A DNA stretch of 64,000 nt. It comes from Methanobrevibacter thaueri (lineage in GTDB: Archaea > Methanobacteriota > Methanobacteria > Methanobacteriales > Methanobacteriaceae). Below are positions 53,462-62,374 of the stretch, one piece after another (within the stretch, counting starts at the first letter, position 1; every line of letters starts with the position of its first letter). The translations under genes and the position numbers were made by a program. The notes under the pieces were generated by a model. That model saw only the letters and a program-made list of their open reading frames with translations. It ran no database searches and was not told the DNA's origin. The DNA lies in the NCBI RefSeq assembly GCF_015062915.1, contig NZ_SUTJ01000004.1, forward strand, positions 107,681 through 171,680. The letters are read 5' to 3'.

Positions 53462-53911
53462 CTACACTTCTCCCTTTTTGAATTCGCTTGGCTCAAAGTA
53501 GGACACTTTTGCCAGGTCATTGTCTATCAGTGCCCTGTTTATGTCGCAATTGTCAGTGTAGACTATTGCAAGCACCCTTTCATAGTTGTCCGTTGGCTTT
53601 TCATCGTCAACGTCAAGGTATACTGTTTTTCCAAGGCATTTGTCATTGACGAACTTTGTTGCCTGTGCAGTTGGTGAGCCCACCTGTGTCAATTGCACCT
53701 TTCCGACTCCATAGACTTGAATGGTGTTTCCGTCAATCACTTCCACGCATTTTCCTGATTTTTCATAGTTCACGGTCTTGTTTCCAACGGTTATTGTTCC
53801 GGTCTGGTTTTCAATTGCAGTATCATTGCTCATGAAAGTGTTTGCCACGGTGAATACTATTGTTACCAGAAATACTATAAGTAGGATTACTGAAATTGTC
53901 TTCTTGTTCAT
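53462..53911 (-). CDS. Exported SNase-like protein lacking the catalytic residues
   Basis: The 149-residue protein has an N-terminal membrane helix (about 5-25, ISVILLIVFLVTIVFTVAN). It continues as an OB-fold of the thermonuclease type: KCVEVIDGNTIQVYGVGKVQLTQVGSP, YERVLAIVYTDNCDINRALIDNDLA. In active enzymes the first segment reads like DGDT...VRLIGIDTPE. Here the catalytic Arg and Glu are Gln and other residues, and only the later Arg (YERVLA) is kept. It is therefore probably a binding domain, not a nuclease, held at the cell surface. It overlaps the Cas4-like gene upstream by 4 bases, so the pair is coupled. Confidence 0.82.
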   Translation of the reverse strand: MNKKTISVILLIVFLVTIVFTVANTFMSNDTAIENQTGTITVGNKTVNYEKSGKCVEVIDGNTIQVYGVGKVQLTQVGSPTAQATKFVNDKCLGKTVYLDVDDEKPTDNYERVLAIVYTDNCDINRALIDNDLAKVSYFEPSEFKKGEV

Positions 53912-54594
53912 AATGCGTGCTCACAGTCCTTATTGAATCTGCATGACCTGCATTTTTTAGGGTTTTTAGTAGGGACAAAAGGCCTTGTGCCGTTAATCAA
54001 TCCTTGCACACGGTCTATTGTGAACTTGATTTCCTTTTCAACTTCCGGAGTGAAAATCTCTATCCAGAAGAGGTTTTCTGTTCCGCGTTCCCTCAGTGCT
54101 GCCTTTATTTTCCTTTCATCGTCTGTCATGTCCTTGTATGCAAGACAATACGCTCTTACCTGATTCATTGTTGACTGGTATGGTGTTCTTCCAGGCTTGT
54201 CGTCGATTATCACAATTTCGTCAGGCTTCATCCAGATTTCATCAATGTCTCCCCTGATACCGTATTCCGGTGAAATAACTGTAACTTCCCTTGACATTGA
54301 TGCCTCGGTTTTTGATGCCTCAACCGCATCCTCGAATTTTGCGGGGGTTGCATCCTGCTTGAAAATGTCCTCGAGCTGGTGGTGAATCTGGCTGCCGTGT
54401 GTCATTGCAGAGGTAGGTTGTGTTTTTACACCTTCCATGTTCTCGAGATATAGCTGGTACTCACAATATCCTTGTTGGTTTAACCAGCTAATTGGGAAAT
54501 TGTTTTTACCTTCGATAATCTTAACACCTTTTACTGAAGGATGGTCTTTAATTTCATATTCCTTTTCGTATTCGGTAATGTTTTTTTGTTGCAT
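53908..54594 (-). CDS. Cas4-like PD-(D/E)XK nuclease with iron-sulfur cysteines
   Basis: The 228-residue protein has the four cluster cysteines of Cas4/Dna2-type nucleases: C44 in GYCEYQLYL and C215, C218 and C224 in CRSCRFNKDC. Its RecB-type core includes the His pair (GSQIHHQLED, about 68-75), GDID at 115-118, D131-x-K133 in VIIDDKPG and QVRAY at 145-149. No CRISPR array or cas gene is in the window, so it is a stand-alone Cas4-family exonuclease, likely in repair or recombination. Its stop overlaps the start of the SNase-like gene. Confidence 0.87.
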   Translation of the reverse strand: MQQKNITEYEKEYEIKDHPSVKGVKIIEGKNNFPISWLNQQGYCEYQLYLENMEGVKTQPTSAMTHGSQIHHQLEDIFKQDATPAKFEDAVEASKTEASMSREVTVISPEYGIRGDIDEIWMKPDEIVIIDDKPGRTPYQSTMNQVRAYCLAYKDMTDDERKIKAALRERGTENLFWIEIFTPEVEKEIKFTIDRVQGLINGTRPFVPTKNPKKCRSCRFNKDCEHAL

Positions 54595-54657
54595 AATTTA
54601 ATATCTGTTTATTTTAATATAAGGTACTTTTTATAATATGAGAAGTATAATAAATGT

Positions 54658-55518
54658 ATGCATTACGTCAAGGCAAAGGGCATCTTCACATCAGATTATG
54701 GAATCAACCTTTACAGGGGCTGCACCCACGGTTGCATATATTGCGATTCGAGAAGTGCAGTGTATAACATAAACCACAAGTTTGAAGACATTGAGGTGAA
54801 GGAGAATGCCGTTGAACTGCTTAAAAAGGAACTCATCAAGCGCAAGCCCTGCATGATTGGGACAGGAGCCATGACCGACCCTTATATTCCTCTTGAAAAG
54901 AGATTGGAGTATGTTAGAAAATCCCTGAAACTTGTTTATAGGTATGGTTTCGGATGGGCATGCATCACCAAATCCGATCTGGTTTTAAGGGACATTGACC
55001 TTTTAAAGAAAATCAATGAAAAGACAAAGGCAGTGGTTCAAATCACATTAACAACCGCCGATGACGACTTATGCAGAATGATTGAACCGAATGTCTGCGC
55101 AACCTCCCGTAGGGTGGAGGTTCTTCAAAGATTGAAGGAGGAAAACATCCCCACAGTCGTTTGGCTGTGTCCGCTTTTGCCTCACATTAACGCCACTGAG
55201 GAAAACATCAATGCATTGCTTGACTTTTGCATAGATGCTGAGGTGAAGGGGGTCTTGAACATGGGCATGGGACTGTCCTTGCGTGAAGGCAACCGTGAAT
55301 ATTTCTACGAGCAATTGGATAAGAGTTTTCCAGGCCTTAAGGAAAGATATATTGAGGAGTATGGGGACAGCTATTTCATCCACAGCAGGGATGACAGGAG
55401 ATTGAGAAAGATTCTTAGGAACAGATGCGATGAGCATGGGATAATGCACAATCAGGATGAGATATTCTCTTATCTTCATGAGTTTCCGGAAAAATCAGTT
55501 CAATCAAAATTATTATAA
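54658..55518 (+). CDS. Radical SAM protein of the SPL/Rv2578c-like group
   Basis: The 286-residue protein has the cluster motif NLYRGCTHGCIYCDSRS (CxxxCxxC near residues 22-30), IGTGAMTDPYIPLEKR and VVQITLTTADDDLCRMIEP, as in the radical SAM proteins related to spore photoproduct lyase. Archaeal members act on DNA or unknown substrates. It is divergent from the Cas4-like gene with 63 bases between starts and is followed 25 bases later by the helicase gene. Confidence 0.88.
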   Translation: MHYVKAKGIFTSDYGINLYRGCTHGCIYCDSRSAVYNINHKFEDIEVKENAVELLKKELIKRKPCMIGTGAMTDPYIPLEKRLEYVRKSLKLVYRYGFGWACITKSDLVLRDIDLLKKINEKTKAVVQITLTTADDDLCRMIEPNVCATSRRVEVLQRLKEENIPTVVWLCPLLPHINATEENINALLDFCIDAEVKGVLNMGMGLSLREGNREYFYEQLDKSFPGLKERYIEEYGDSYFIHSRDDRRLRKILRNRCDEHGIMHNQDEIFSYLHEFPEKSVQSKLL

Positions 55519-55543
55519 TGCTTGTTTTTAAAATATAATATTA

Positions 55544-56821
55544 ATGAATTTCAATGATTTAAACATTTCAAATGAGATAAAAGATTCCATTGAGAAAATG
55601 GGCTTTTCCAAACTGACTCCAATCCAAAATCAGGCGATACCTCCTGCACTAAAAGGTTTGGACATAATCGGTCAGGCACAGACAGGTTCTGGAAAGACCC
55701 TGGCCTTTGGAATACCTGTTCTTTCAAAAATATTCCTTCCCGACAAATCACCTCAGGCAATCATCCTATGCCCTACAAGGGAGCTGTGCATGCAGGTTGC
55801 CGGCGAGATTGAAAAGCTCGGATCCAAAATGAAAAAATTCAAGGTGCTTGCGGTTTACGGCGGCCAGCCAATCGGAAAGCAGACAAGAGTCTTGAAAAAG
55901 GGCGTTCATGTTGTTGTCGGAACACCTGGTCGTGTGATTGACCATATCGAAAGGGGCAATCTTGACCTCATCGGCATTGAAAGCGTTGTTCTTGACGAGG
56001 CCGATGAGATGCTTGAAATGGGATTTCGCGAAGACATTGAAAAAATCCTTGCAGGAACACCAGTGCAGAGACAGACTCTGCTCTTTTCAGCCACAATGCC
56101 TGATGAGATAAGGCACATTGCCGAGAAATACCAGAAAAATCCCAAATTCATAAAAATTGCAGATAAGAAAAGGAACATCCCAAAAATCACCCAATATGCA
56201 TTCAAGTGCAATATAAAGGAGAAGTTCGACGGATTGACAAGACTGATTGAGGCATATGATGTTAATCTGGCATTGATATTCTGCAATACCAAAAAGAGTG
56301 TGGATTATGTTGCAAAACACTTGAAAAAGATGGAGTTTTCAGTGGACAGCCTTCACGGGGACATGACCCAAAAGACACGTGACAAGGTAATGAACAAGTT
56401 CAAAAACGGAAACATCAATATTCTCGTGGCAACCGATGTTGCTGCACGTGGACTGGACATTGATGATGTTGATGTAATCATTAACTATGATGTTCCGCAA
56501 AACCATGACGATTACGTTCACAGGATTGGCAGAACCGCACGGGCGGGAAAAACAGGCCTTGCAATCATGCTGGTTTCAAGGGATGAAACCTCCCGTTTTA
56601 TTAATATTCAAAAGGTGAACAATGTTAAAATCATTGAAAGGGAATTGCCCACGCATGCAGAAATAAGCACTATTAAAAACAGGGAAATCCTAAAAAAAGC
56701 CACAAATATTGTTAAAAATGAGAATTTGGAAGAATATCTTAATAGTGTAAGAGAATATTCCTCAAATGAGAGTTACCTAGAGATAACTGCTGCATTATTG
56801 AAAATGATGAGGGAAAAGTAG
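55544..56821 (+). CDS. DEAD-box RNA helicase
   Basis: The 425-residue protein has the full motif set: Q-motif GFSKLTPIQNQAIP, AQTGSGKT, PTRELCMQV, TPGRVIDHIE, DEADEML, SATMP, and in the second domain LALIFCNTKKS, ATDVAARGLDIDDVD and HRIGRTARAGK. It is a core helicase with a short C-terminal helical tail (about 370-425). It remodels RNA, perhaps in cold adaptation or ribosome assembly. It converges directly on the MarR-like gene with no gap. Confidence 0.95.
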   Translation: MNFNDLNISNEIKDSIEKMGFSKLTPIQNQAIPPALKGLDIIGQAQTGSGKTLAFGIPVLSKIFLPDKSPQAIILCPTRELCMQVAGEIEKLGSKMKKFKVLAVYGGQPIGKQTRVLKKGVHVVVGTPGRVIDHIERGNLDLIGIESVVLDEADEMLEMGFREDIEKILAGTPVQRQTLLFSATMPDEIRHIAEKYQKNPKFIKIADKKRNIPKITQYAFKCNIKEKFDGLTRLIEAYDVNLALIFCNTKKSVDYVAKHLKKMEFSVDSLHGDMTQKTRDKVMNKFKNGNINILVATDVAARGLDIDDVDVIINYDVPQNHDDYVHRIGRTARAGKTGLAIMLVSRDETSRFINIQKVNNVKIIERELPTHAEISTIKNREILKKATNIVKNENLEEYLNSVREYSSNESYLEITAALLKMMREK

Positions 56822-57628
56822 TTATTTTCCACCATCAATAATGTTGAATTTGATTTTTTCCTTTTCAAGCTCACGGGTGAAAGCCTTGCTCATGTCGCCG
56901 ACACAAATTGCAAGAACATTCAATCCTTTACGGGCAGCATTTGCGCTTGCCTGTGGTGCTGCAAATTCGATGCCAATATCTAATCCGAGCTTTTGCACAA
57001 CGGCACGTGAAACAGTACCTGCAACTGCAATCTTGTTGAATTCCTCGCCGCTGTTTGTTCCTTTTTCATAAACGTTTTTAATCAAGTCGAAATCGCAGTT
57101 CTTGGATCCTCCATCCTTGATGGTTGGAACGTTGATGACTGTAACCTCACCGACTTTCATGTCAATGATTCCTGTTAGGTTGGTTAAGGAAACGTCCATC
57201 ATTGCTTCTGCATCGTCTAGAACAACACCTGTTGCGTTTTCCTCTTTCTTGTGTGCGTATAAAACACCATTTTCCATGAACAATCCTACAATGTCGTCCT
57301 TTTTAAGTTCTTCTTTTGCGATTGCCGGCCAGATGGTCTTGTAGTGATTCATTGTTTCAAGCACTGAATCGGAGTATTTCCTAAGACTTATTGCGTCCTT
57401 TTTAACCTTGTCAATACCTGATTGTGTAATCTTATATGGTGATCTTCCGTCCTTGGAAGTAATATAACCTAATTCGGTTAATGTTTTGATATTTTCTGAT
57501 ACTGCTTGAATTGTGATTCCTAATTTTTTAGCCAAATCTTTTTGTTTGAGATGAGGGTCTTGTTTGGATATTTCACTTAATATTTGGAAATGTGTTAACG
57601 CTCCTCTCTTTTTAAATGCCTTCATCAT
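56822..57628 (-). CDS. Winged-helix regulator with C-terminal ligand-like domain
   Basis: I take the ATG at 57628, 7 bases after GAGGA, rather than the ATG at 57634. The 268-residue protein starts with a MarR-like winged helix (ISKQDPHLKQKDLAKKLGIT, then AVSENIKTLTELGYITSKDG, about residues 20-75). It continues with a conserved archaeal domain (GVVLDDAEAMMDVSLTNLTG, AVAGTVSRAVVQKLGLDIGI, GLNVLAICVGDM). The second part looks like a small-molecule-binding fold. Target genes are unknown. Confidence 0.85.
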   Translation of the reverse strand: MMKAFKKRGALTHFQILSEISKQDPHLKQKDLAKKLGITIQAVSENIKTLTELGYITSKDGRSPYKITQSGIDKVKKDAISLRKYSDSVLETMNHYKTIWPAIAKEELKKDDIVGLFMENGVLYAHKKEENATGVVLDDAEAMMDVSLTNLTGIIDMKVGEVTVINVPTIKDGGSKNCDFDLIKNVYEKGTNSGEEFNKIAVAGTVSRAVVQKLGLDIGIEFAAPQASANAARKGLNVLAICVGDMSKAFTRELEKEKIKFNIIDGGK

Positions 57629-57685
57629 TTTCATTCCTCAATTGTAATTGATTAATTACTATTTTTAATTTTATAGTATATAAAT

Positions 57686-59092
57686 TTAATTTCTCAATTT
57701 ACCATTAAGTTCATTGTTAAATCTGTTGAGGAATTCTTCTTTTTTGTCAATAGGGATGTAGGCTCCGCAAGCCATTGAATGGCCCCCTCCTGTGCCTCCG
57801 ACTTCACTTGACACTTGACGAATTATATTACCGAAGTGTATTCCGTCGTAGGATAGAAGTCTAGAACATCTGAGAGAAACTTTCAATCCGTCTTTTTCAG
57901 TTTGGGTAAATCCTATATTTGGTTTTTTCCAATTGCAGTATCCGAGTATCATTCCGGTTATGGTACCGACTATTTCTGGTTTGATGCCGGTTCCATCGAA
58001 ATATTGGAGGTTTTCAAGTTCAATTATACTTGACTCTCCACTTTCAGTTACTTTCTCAATTGCTTGGGCGAGGTTTCTTCTGTGGTCACGGCTTACGCTC
58101 TCAAGTTGGTCAAGTTGAACGAATCTGTCTCCTTTAAGAACTTCCATTGCTATCTGTTCTTCATGGTTCCTTCCACAAGCGTTCATTGCAGTTGAAAATT
58201 CAGATGCGTCCCTTAAGAAACTGGTTGGGTCTTCCTTTAGGAATGTATAGGAGTCTCCGAGCAACAGTCTTGGTATGTACTTGACGTATTCGCTTGGAAC
58301 AACCTTTGCAATCATTCCTGAAAGGTATTGATAAAGCTTGCCCTTGTCTTCCATGGTCAATTGGTTCAGGGTTTTACGGTTGTGCTTCTCATCAATTCCA
58401 AGCTCTTCAAGAACTGCCATTGTCTCATTGGTGTTGTTTGTAATCGGTAGTTTTACATCGCTGAAATATGATAATGCCATAAAGAGCGGACGGGTGTTCC
58501 TGCCGTAGATGTTGAGGTCGTTTTTTGTAACCTCAAGGTATCCTCCGTCAATTGCATCCTGCTGGATTATCTCATTCAATCCTTCAAAATGGCCTGTACG
58601 GGTGTTTTGCATGTCACCAATTGCTGATAAAAGCCCAATCCAGCTCAAGTCATCATATCCATATTCCTTTGCAAGGAAATAGCACAGTCCTCCGCCACAC
58701 ACGTAATATGATCCGTCAATGCCATAATGGTTAGGATTGATCTCAAGATAAGTGTAGTCCTTTCCATCCTTATAGCTCAGGTCCCTCAATGGTGGGTGGT
58801 GGTCAAGGATGATGATCTTTTGGCCTTTCTTGGCCTTTCCGTCAACTCTTTGACCTGAACCCAAATCTGAAAAGATTGTAAGCTCATGGGTCAGTTCGAT
58901 GTCATCGAGAACGTCAAGGTTGACGAACTCTATTTCATGTTTCTTGTTTTGTCTGTCTAGTATGGTTGATAGTATTGCGCCTGAACAAATTCCGTCACAG
59001 TCGATATGGGAATATATCTTGATATCCTCCGCTGAGGCGATGATTTCCTGTGCTTGCTTGTATTGTTCAGACATTTGTTGTGGTATTTGCAT
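57686..59092 (-). CDS. Archaeal RecJ-like DHH-family exonuclease
   Basis: The ATG at 59092 gives a 468-residue protein. Motifs are SHIDCDGICSGAIL (motif I), FSDLGSG, ILDHHPP (DHH) and, at the C-terminus, GGTGGGHSMACGAYIP (DHHA1). This is the archaeal RecJ/GAN group, which degrades single-stranded DNA or RNA and, in some species, binds the GINS replication complex. The start is 5 bases after the srp19 stop, so it follows srp19, glf and hemD in one minus-strand run. Confidence 0.9.
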   Translation of the reverse strand: MQIPQQMSEQYKQAQEIIASAEDIKIYSHIDCDGICSGAILSTILDRQNKKHEIEFVNLDVLDDIELTHELTIFSDLGSGQRVDGKAKKGQKIIILDHHPPLRDLSYKDGKDYTYLEINPNHYGIDGSYYVCGGGLCYFLAKEYGYDDLSWIGLLSAIGDMQNTRTGHFEGLNEIIQQDAIDGGYLEVTKNDLNIYGRNTRPLFMALSYFSDVKLPITNNTNETMAVLEELGIDEKHNRKTLNQLTMEDKGKLYQYLSGMIAKVVPSEYVKYIPRLLLGDSYTFLKEDPTSFLRDASEFSTAMNACGRNHEEQIAMEVLKGDRFVQLDQLESVSRDHRRNLAQAIEKVTESGESSIIELENLQYFDGTGIKPEIVGTITGMILGYCNWKKPNIGFTQTEKDGLKVSLRCSRLLSYDGIHFGNIIRQVSSEVGGTGGGHSMACGAYIPIDKKEEFLNRFNNELNGKLRN

Positions 59093-59097
59093 AATAA

Positions 59098-59367
59098 TCA
59101 ATTTCTCATATTTTTAATTTCTAAACTAATTGTACGTATAAGTTCAAGTTTGGTTCCTTCCCATTCAACAAGCACCCTTCCGGATTTCTCGTACCATTTT
59201 CCAGGGTATGAGCTTTCCTTTTGAATGCTGTGAGGGAGGTTTAGCCTTTTAAGTGCCCTTTCAATGTCATTTATTGTAGGGTCCTTGACACAGTCTTCCT
59301 TTGAAATCTTACGGCCTTCATTGAGTGTCAGGTTCTTGTTTAGGTATTGTGGCCAAATTGCAATCAT
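59098..59367 (-). CDS. srp19: Signal recognition particle subunit SRP19
   Basis: The ATG at 59367, 7 bases after GGTGA, gives an 89-residue protein. AIWPQYLNKNLTLNEGRKIS and the end LVEWEGTKLELIRTISLEI match SRP19, which binds SRP RNA and prepares it for SRP54. An upstream GTG at 59376 is part of the ribosome site. It lies between glf and the recJ-like gene with 5-base gaps on each side. Confidence 0.93.
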   Translation of the reverse strand: MIAIWPQYLNKNLTLNEGRKISKEDCVKDPTINDIERALKRLNLPHSIQKESSYPGKWYEKSGRVLVEWEGTKLELIRTISLEIKNMRN

Positions 59368-59372
59368 AATAA

Positions 59373-60467
59373 TCACCTTATTTCGTTTTCAAATATTTCC
59401 AATGCATCCTTTACAACCAAATCCATATTGTAGTATTTGTATTTTGCTAATCTGCCTGCAAAGATGACATTTTCCTCTTTTTCCATTTCCGCTTCGTATA
59501 GCTTGAACTTGTCAAGGTATTCCTGGGTTGGATATGGATAGCATTTCTCTCCGTTGAATCCAGGATATTCCTTCATGATAGCGGTCTTTCCATCCACTTC
59601 CTGGCCGGTGAGTTTCTTAAACTCGGTTATACGGGTATAGTACGGATGGTTTGGATGGTTCACTACTCCTATTTCCTGATATGAGTCCACATCAAGGATT
59701 TCATAAACGAAGTTCAGACATCTGTATAAAAGCTCTCCGTACTTGTAATCATAGAAGTAATCGATAGGGCCTGTGTAAATCAGGGTTTCATATTTAATCT
59801 TGTCGATGTAGTCCTTGTAGTCTGCTTTAAGGCCCACATGGATTTTGTCGGATTTGATCATGTTCTTGCACATCTGGGTGAAGCCTTCCTTAGGCATTCC
59901 CTGATACGGGTCGTCAAAGTAGCGTGTGTCATGATTGAAACGGAAAGGTATTCTTGAAATCACTGTAGGGCTCAAATTAGCTGCTGATGTACCCCACTGC
60001 TTTTCAGTGTAGTTCTTAAAGAGCTTCTCATAAATGTCCCTTCCGGCATTTTTCAGAACAACATCCTCTGAGCTTTTAACCTCATCAATGTCTTCCTTGT
60101 GCTCATCAATCCATTCGCGCATTGAGTTTTCATCCAAGTCAAGGTCATAGAGCTTGTTCAATGTGTCTATGCAGATTGGCATAGGGACAAGCTTTCCGTC
60201 AACATAGCTCAATACCTTGTGCTCATAATCAATCCATTCTGTGAATTGTGAAAGGTAATCGTGAACCTTCTTCTCCTTTGTATGGTAAATGTGAGGTCCG
60301 TACTTTTGAATCAGCAAATCATCCTTGTAAAAGTCATAGACGTTTCCACCGATGTGGTCACGCTTTTCAATAATCAGAACTTCTTCATCCAGCTCGTTTG
60401 CAATTCTTTCAGCAATTGTAAGGCCGGATAATCCTGCTCCAACTATAACGTATTTAAATTCCTTCAT
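59373..60467 (-). CDS. glf: UDP-galactopyranose mutase
   Basis: I place the start at the ATG at 60467, after GGATGATT; an in-frame ATG at 60491 lies inside hemD. The 364-residue flavoprotein has YVIVGAGLSGLTIAERIANE, IEKRDHIGGNVYD, YGPHIYHTKEKKVHDYL, NYTEKQWGTSAANLSPTVI and IYTGPIDYFYDY, all Glf landmarks. It makes UDP-galactofuranose for cell-surface polysaccharides. It follows hemD by 4 bases. Confidence 0.96.
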   Translation of the reverse strand: MKEFKYVIVGAGLSGLTIAERIANELDEEVLIIEKRDHIGGNVYDFYKDDLLIQKYGPHIYHTKEKKVHDYLSQFTEWIDYEHKVLSYVDGKLVPMPICIDTLNKLYDLDLDENSMREWIDEHKEDIDEVKSSEDVVLKNAGRDIYEKLFKNYTEKQWGTSAANLSPTVISRIPFRFNHDTRYFDDPYQGMPKEGFTQMCKNMIKSDKIHVGLKADYKDYIDKIKYETLIYTGPIDYFYDYKYGELLYRCLNFVYEILDVDSYQEIGVVNHPNHPYYTRITEFKKLTGQEVDGKTAIMKEYPGFNGEKCYPYPTQEYLDKFKLYEAEMEKEENVIFAGRLAKYKYYNMDLVVKDALEIFENEIR

Positions 60468-60471
60468 ATAA

Positions 60472-61233
60472 TCATCCGTTAAGCTTTTCAAATAAGAGTT
60501 CCATCATGTCCGGAACAGTGTAAGTGTCAGGGTAAATGTGGTCAATGTCGTATTTCTCAAGGACTCTTGCGGTAATAGGGCCGATGCTGACAGTCAAAAG
60601 ATTATCATTCAACAGTTTAGCCAGCTTTTCCTTGTCATCGGCAACTTCAAAGAAGTTTTCAACGGTCAATGGGCTTGTGAATGTTATCGCATCGATTTCA
60701 TGATTTTCAATTTTTGAAATCAGTTCCCTGACTTTTTTCTCATCCATCGGAAAGAGTGATTTGTATGCTTCAGCGAGTATCACTGTGTTTCCAAGTTCCT
60801 CCAATCCTTCAGGTAGTGTGGATCTTGCAGATGCGGTTCTTGGAATTCCAATGGTTTTTCCTGTGATTTGTCTTTTCTTAAACTCTGCCACCAGGCCCTC
60901 TGCGGTAAAGTCATCAGGCATCAAATCAACACTGATTCCCTGCTTTTCAGCCAGCTTTCCGGTCTTGTTTCCGATAACTGCCAGCTTGCAGCTTAAACTT
61001 TCAATGAATCCTGGGTAGAACTTGTTGAGTGAAACTATTGTGGTGGGGGATGTGAAAACTATCCAGTCAAGCTCATCCTTTCTTGCCACCAGTTCCTTTA
61101 ATGAGTCGGTATTCACCGGCTTCAGGTCAAGGGTTGGGGCGAGGAAAGCTTCACCACCCAATTCTTCAACGATTTCACAGGCTTTTTGCGCTCTGTCAAT
61201 AGGTCTTGTTATTGCAACGACAGGTTTTGACAT
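60472..61233 (-). CDS. hemD: Uroporphyrinogen-III synthase
   Basis: The 253-residue protein has the HemD bilobed pattern: VAITRPIDRAQKACEIVEEL, LDWIVFTSPTTIVSLNKF, AEAYKSLFP, DAITFTSPLTVENFFEVA and VSIGPITARVLEKY. It closes hydroxymethylbilane to uroporphyrinogen III for siroheme, F430 and cobamides. It leads a minus-strand run of hemD, glf, srp19 and the recJ-like gene. HemB is encoded 20 kb away in the opposite direction. Confidence 0.93.
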   Translation of the reverse strand: MSKPVVAITRPIDRAQKACEIVEELGGEAFLAPTLDLKPVNTDSLKELVARKDELDWIVFTSPTTIVSLNKFYPGFIESLSCKLAVIGNKTGKLAEKQGISVDLMPDDFTAEGLVAEFKKRQITGKTIGIPRTASARSTLPEGLEELGNTVILAEAYKSLFPMDEKKVRELISKIENHEIDAITFTSPLTVENFFEVADDKEKLAKLLNDNLLTVSIGPITARVLEKYDIDHIYPDTYTVPDMMELLFEKLNG

Positions 61234-61362
61234 TTTTCATTACCTTCACTAATTTAATAATGTAATATATTATCTTTCAGGTTGTTTATATTATTTTTTA
61301 AAATTGTTGTGAATGTAAACAATTATATAACCTGAAAAACTATGCAATAAATAGGTGATAAA

Positions 61363-61827
61363 ATGAGCAACGTATTAGTAGCATACTTCTCCGCAAGCGG
61401 AGTGACAAAAAGCATCGCAGAAAAAATCGCAAATGAAAACGGTTATGACTTATTTGAAATCAAACCAGTGGAGCCTTATACTCCAGTTGATTTGGATTAT
61501 ATGGACAAGCAGTCAAGATCAACCATTGAAATGAACGACAAGTCCTTCAGGCCACCTATAGTCGAGTCATGTGACGTAAGCGGATATGACACTGTGGTCA
61601 TCGGATTTCCGGTATGGTGGTACACCGCACCTACAATCATAAACACATTCATAGAAAGCGTTGACTTGTCCGGCAAGACCATCAAGGCATTCTGCACCTC
61701 TGGAGGAACCGGAATTGACGGTTGCGTAAGTGACTTGCAAAACGCATATCCTGACCTTGACTTTGCAAAAGGAATGAGATTCCGTGGCAATGTAAGCGGC
61801 GCAAAGGAATGGATTGAAAATGAGTAA
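61363..61827 (+). CDS. Flavodoxin-like protein
   Basis: The 154-residue protein begins VLVAYFSASGVTKSIAEKIA, the FMN phosphate loop with serine/threonine pattern. It has YDTVVIGFPVWWYTAPTIINTF and IKAFCTSGGTGIDGCV, as in flavodoxins of the FldA_2/DUF type used as NAD(P)H-linked electron carriers. AGGTGATAAA precedes the ATG. Its stop overlaps the next flavodoxin-fold gene by 8 bases, so the two are coupled. Confidence 0.9.
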   Translation: MSNVLVAYFSASGVTKSIAEKIANENGYDLFEIKPVEPYTPVDLDYMDKQSRSTIEMNDKSFRPPIVESCDVSGYDTVVIGFPVWWYTAPTIINTFIESVDLSGKTIKAFCTSGGTGIDGCVSDLQNAYPDLDFAKGMRFRGNVSGAKEWIENE

Positions 61828-62335
61828 GAAAGTAGTTGTGATAAGCTCCTCACCAAGAAAAGGGCAGAATTCAGACACATTATGTGATGAATTCGTCAGG
61901 GGAGCAATCGATGCGGGAAATGATGCAGTTAAATACTTCTTAGAAGACATTGAGTTTTCATCATGCAAGGCATGCTACGCCTGCAAGACTCCTGAGATGA
62001 AATGCATTCAGGATGACGGAATCGCACCGATTCTTGAAGACATGATGGAAGCCGACGTCATAGTCTATGCAACGCCCGTATATTACTTTGAGATGTGCGG
62101 AACCCTCAAGATGTTCTTTGACAGGTGCTATCCAATATTCAGGCACCTTGAAAACAAGGATTACTACATCATAATGGCTGCCGGAAGCCACAGCGGCGAT
62201 GCACTCACAGGCCTTAAAAGCTTCATCGGATTTTCAGTAAATCCAGAAATAAAAGATGTCTTTGAAGTCTTCGGCAATGCCAAATCACAAAAAGACACAT
62301 TAGAAAAAGTTTACAATGCAGGTAAAAACTGCTAA
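61820..62335 (+). CDS. Flavodoxin-fold NAD(P)H-dependent oxidoreductase
   Basis: The ATG at 61820 gives a 171-residue protein. VVVISSSPRKGQNSDTLCDEF is the FMN loop, SSCKACYACKTPEMKCIQDDG is an iron-sulfur flavoprotein-type cysteine set, and VIVYATPVYYFEMCGTLKMFFDR is the second FMN segment. It is similar to, but distinct from, the protein at 42821. It is coupled to the upstream flavodoxin, suggesting an electron-transfer pair; the final acceptor is unknown. Confidence 0.9.
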   Translation: MSKKVVVISSSPRKGQNSDTLCDEFVRGAIDAGNDAVKYFLEDIEFSSCKACYACKTPEMKCIQDDGIAPILEDMMEADVIVYATPVYYFEMCGTLKMFFDRCYPIFRHLENKDYYIIMAAGSHSGDALTGLKSFIGFSVNPEIKDVFEVFGNAKSQKDTLEKVYNAGKNC

Positions 62336-62374
62336 AAAAATATTAAATGAGGAAATTTAATTCCTCACTCTTTT

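Noticed and set aside
53908..54594. The Cas4-like gene as a sign of a CRISPR-Cas locus
   Set aside because: No repeat-spacer array and no other cas gene appears within the window; stand-alone Cas4 relatives are common in archaea.
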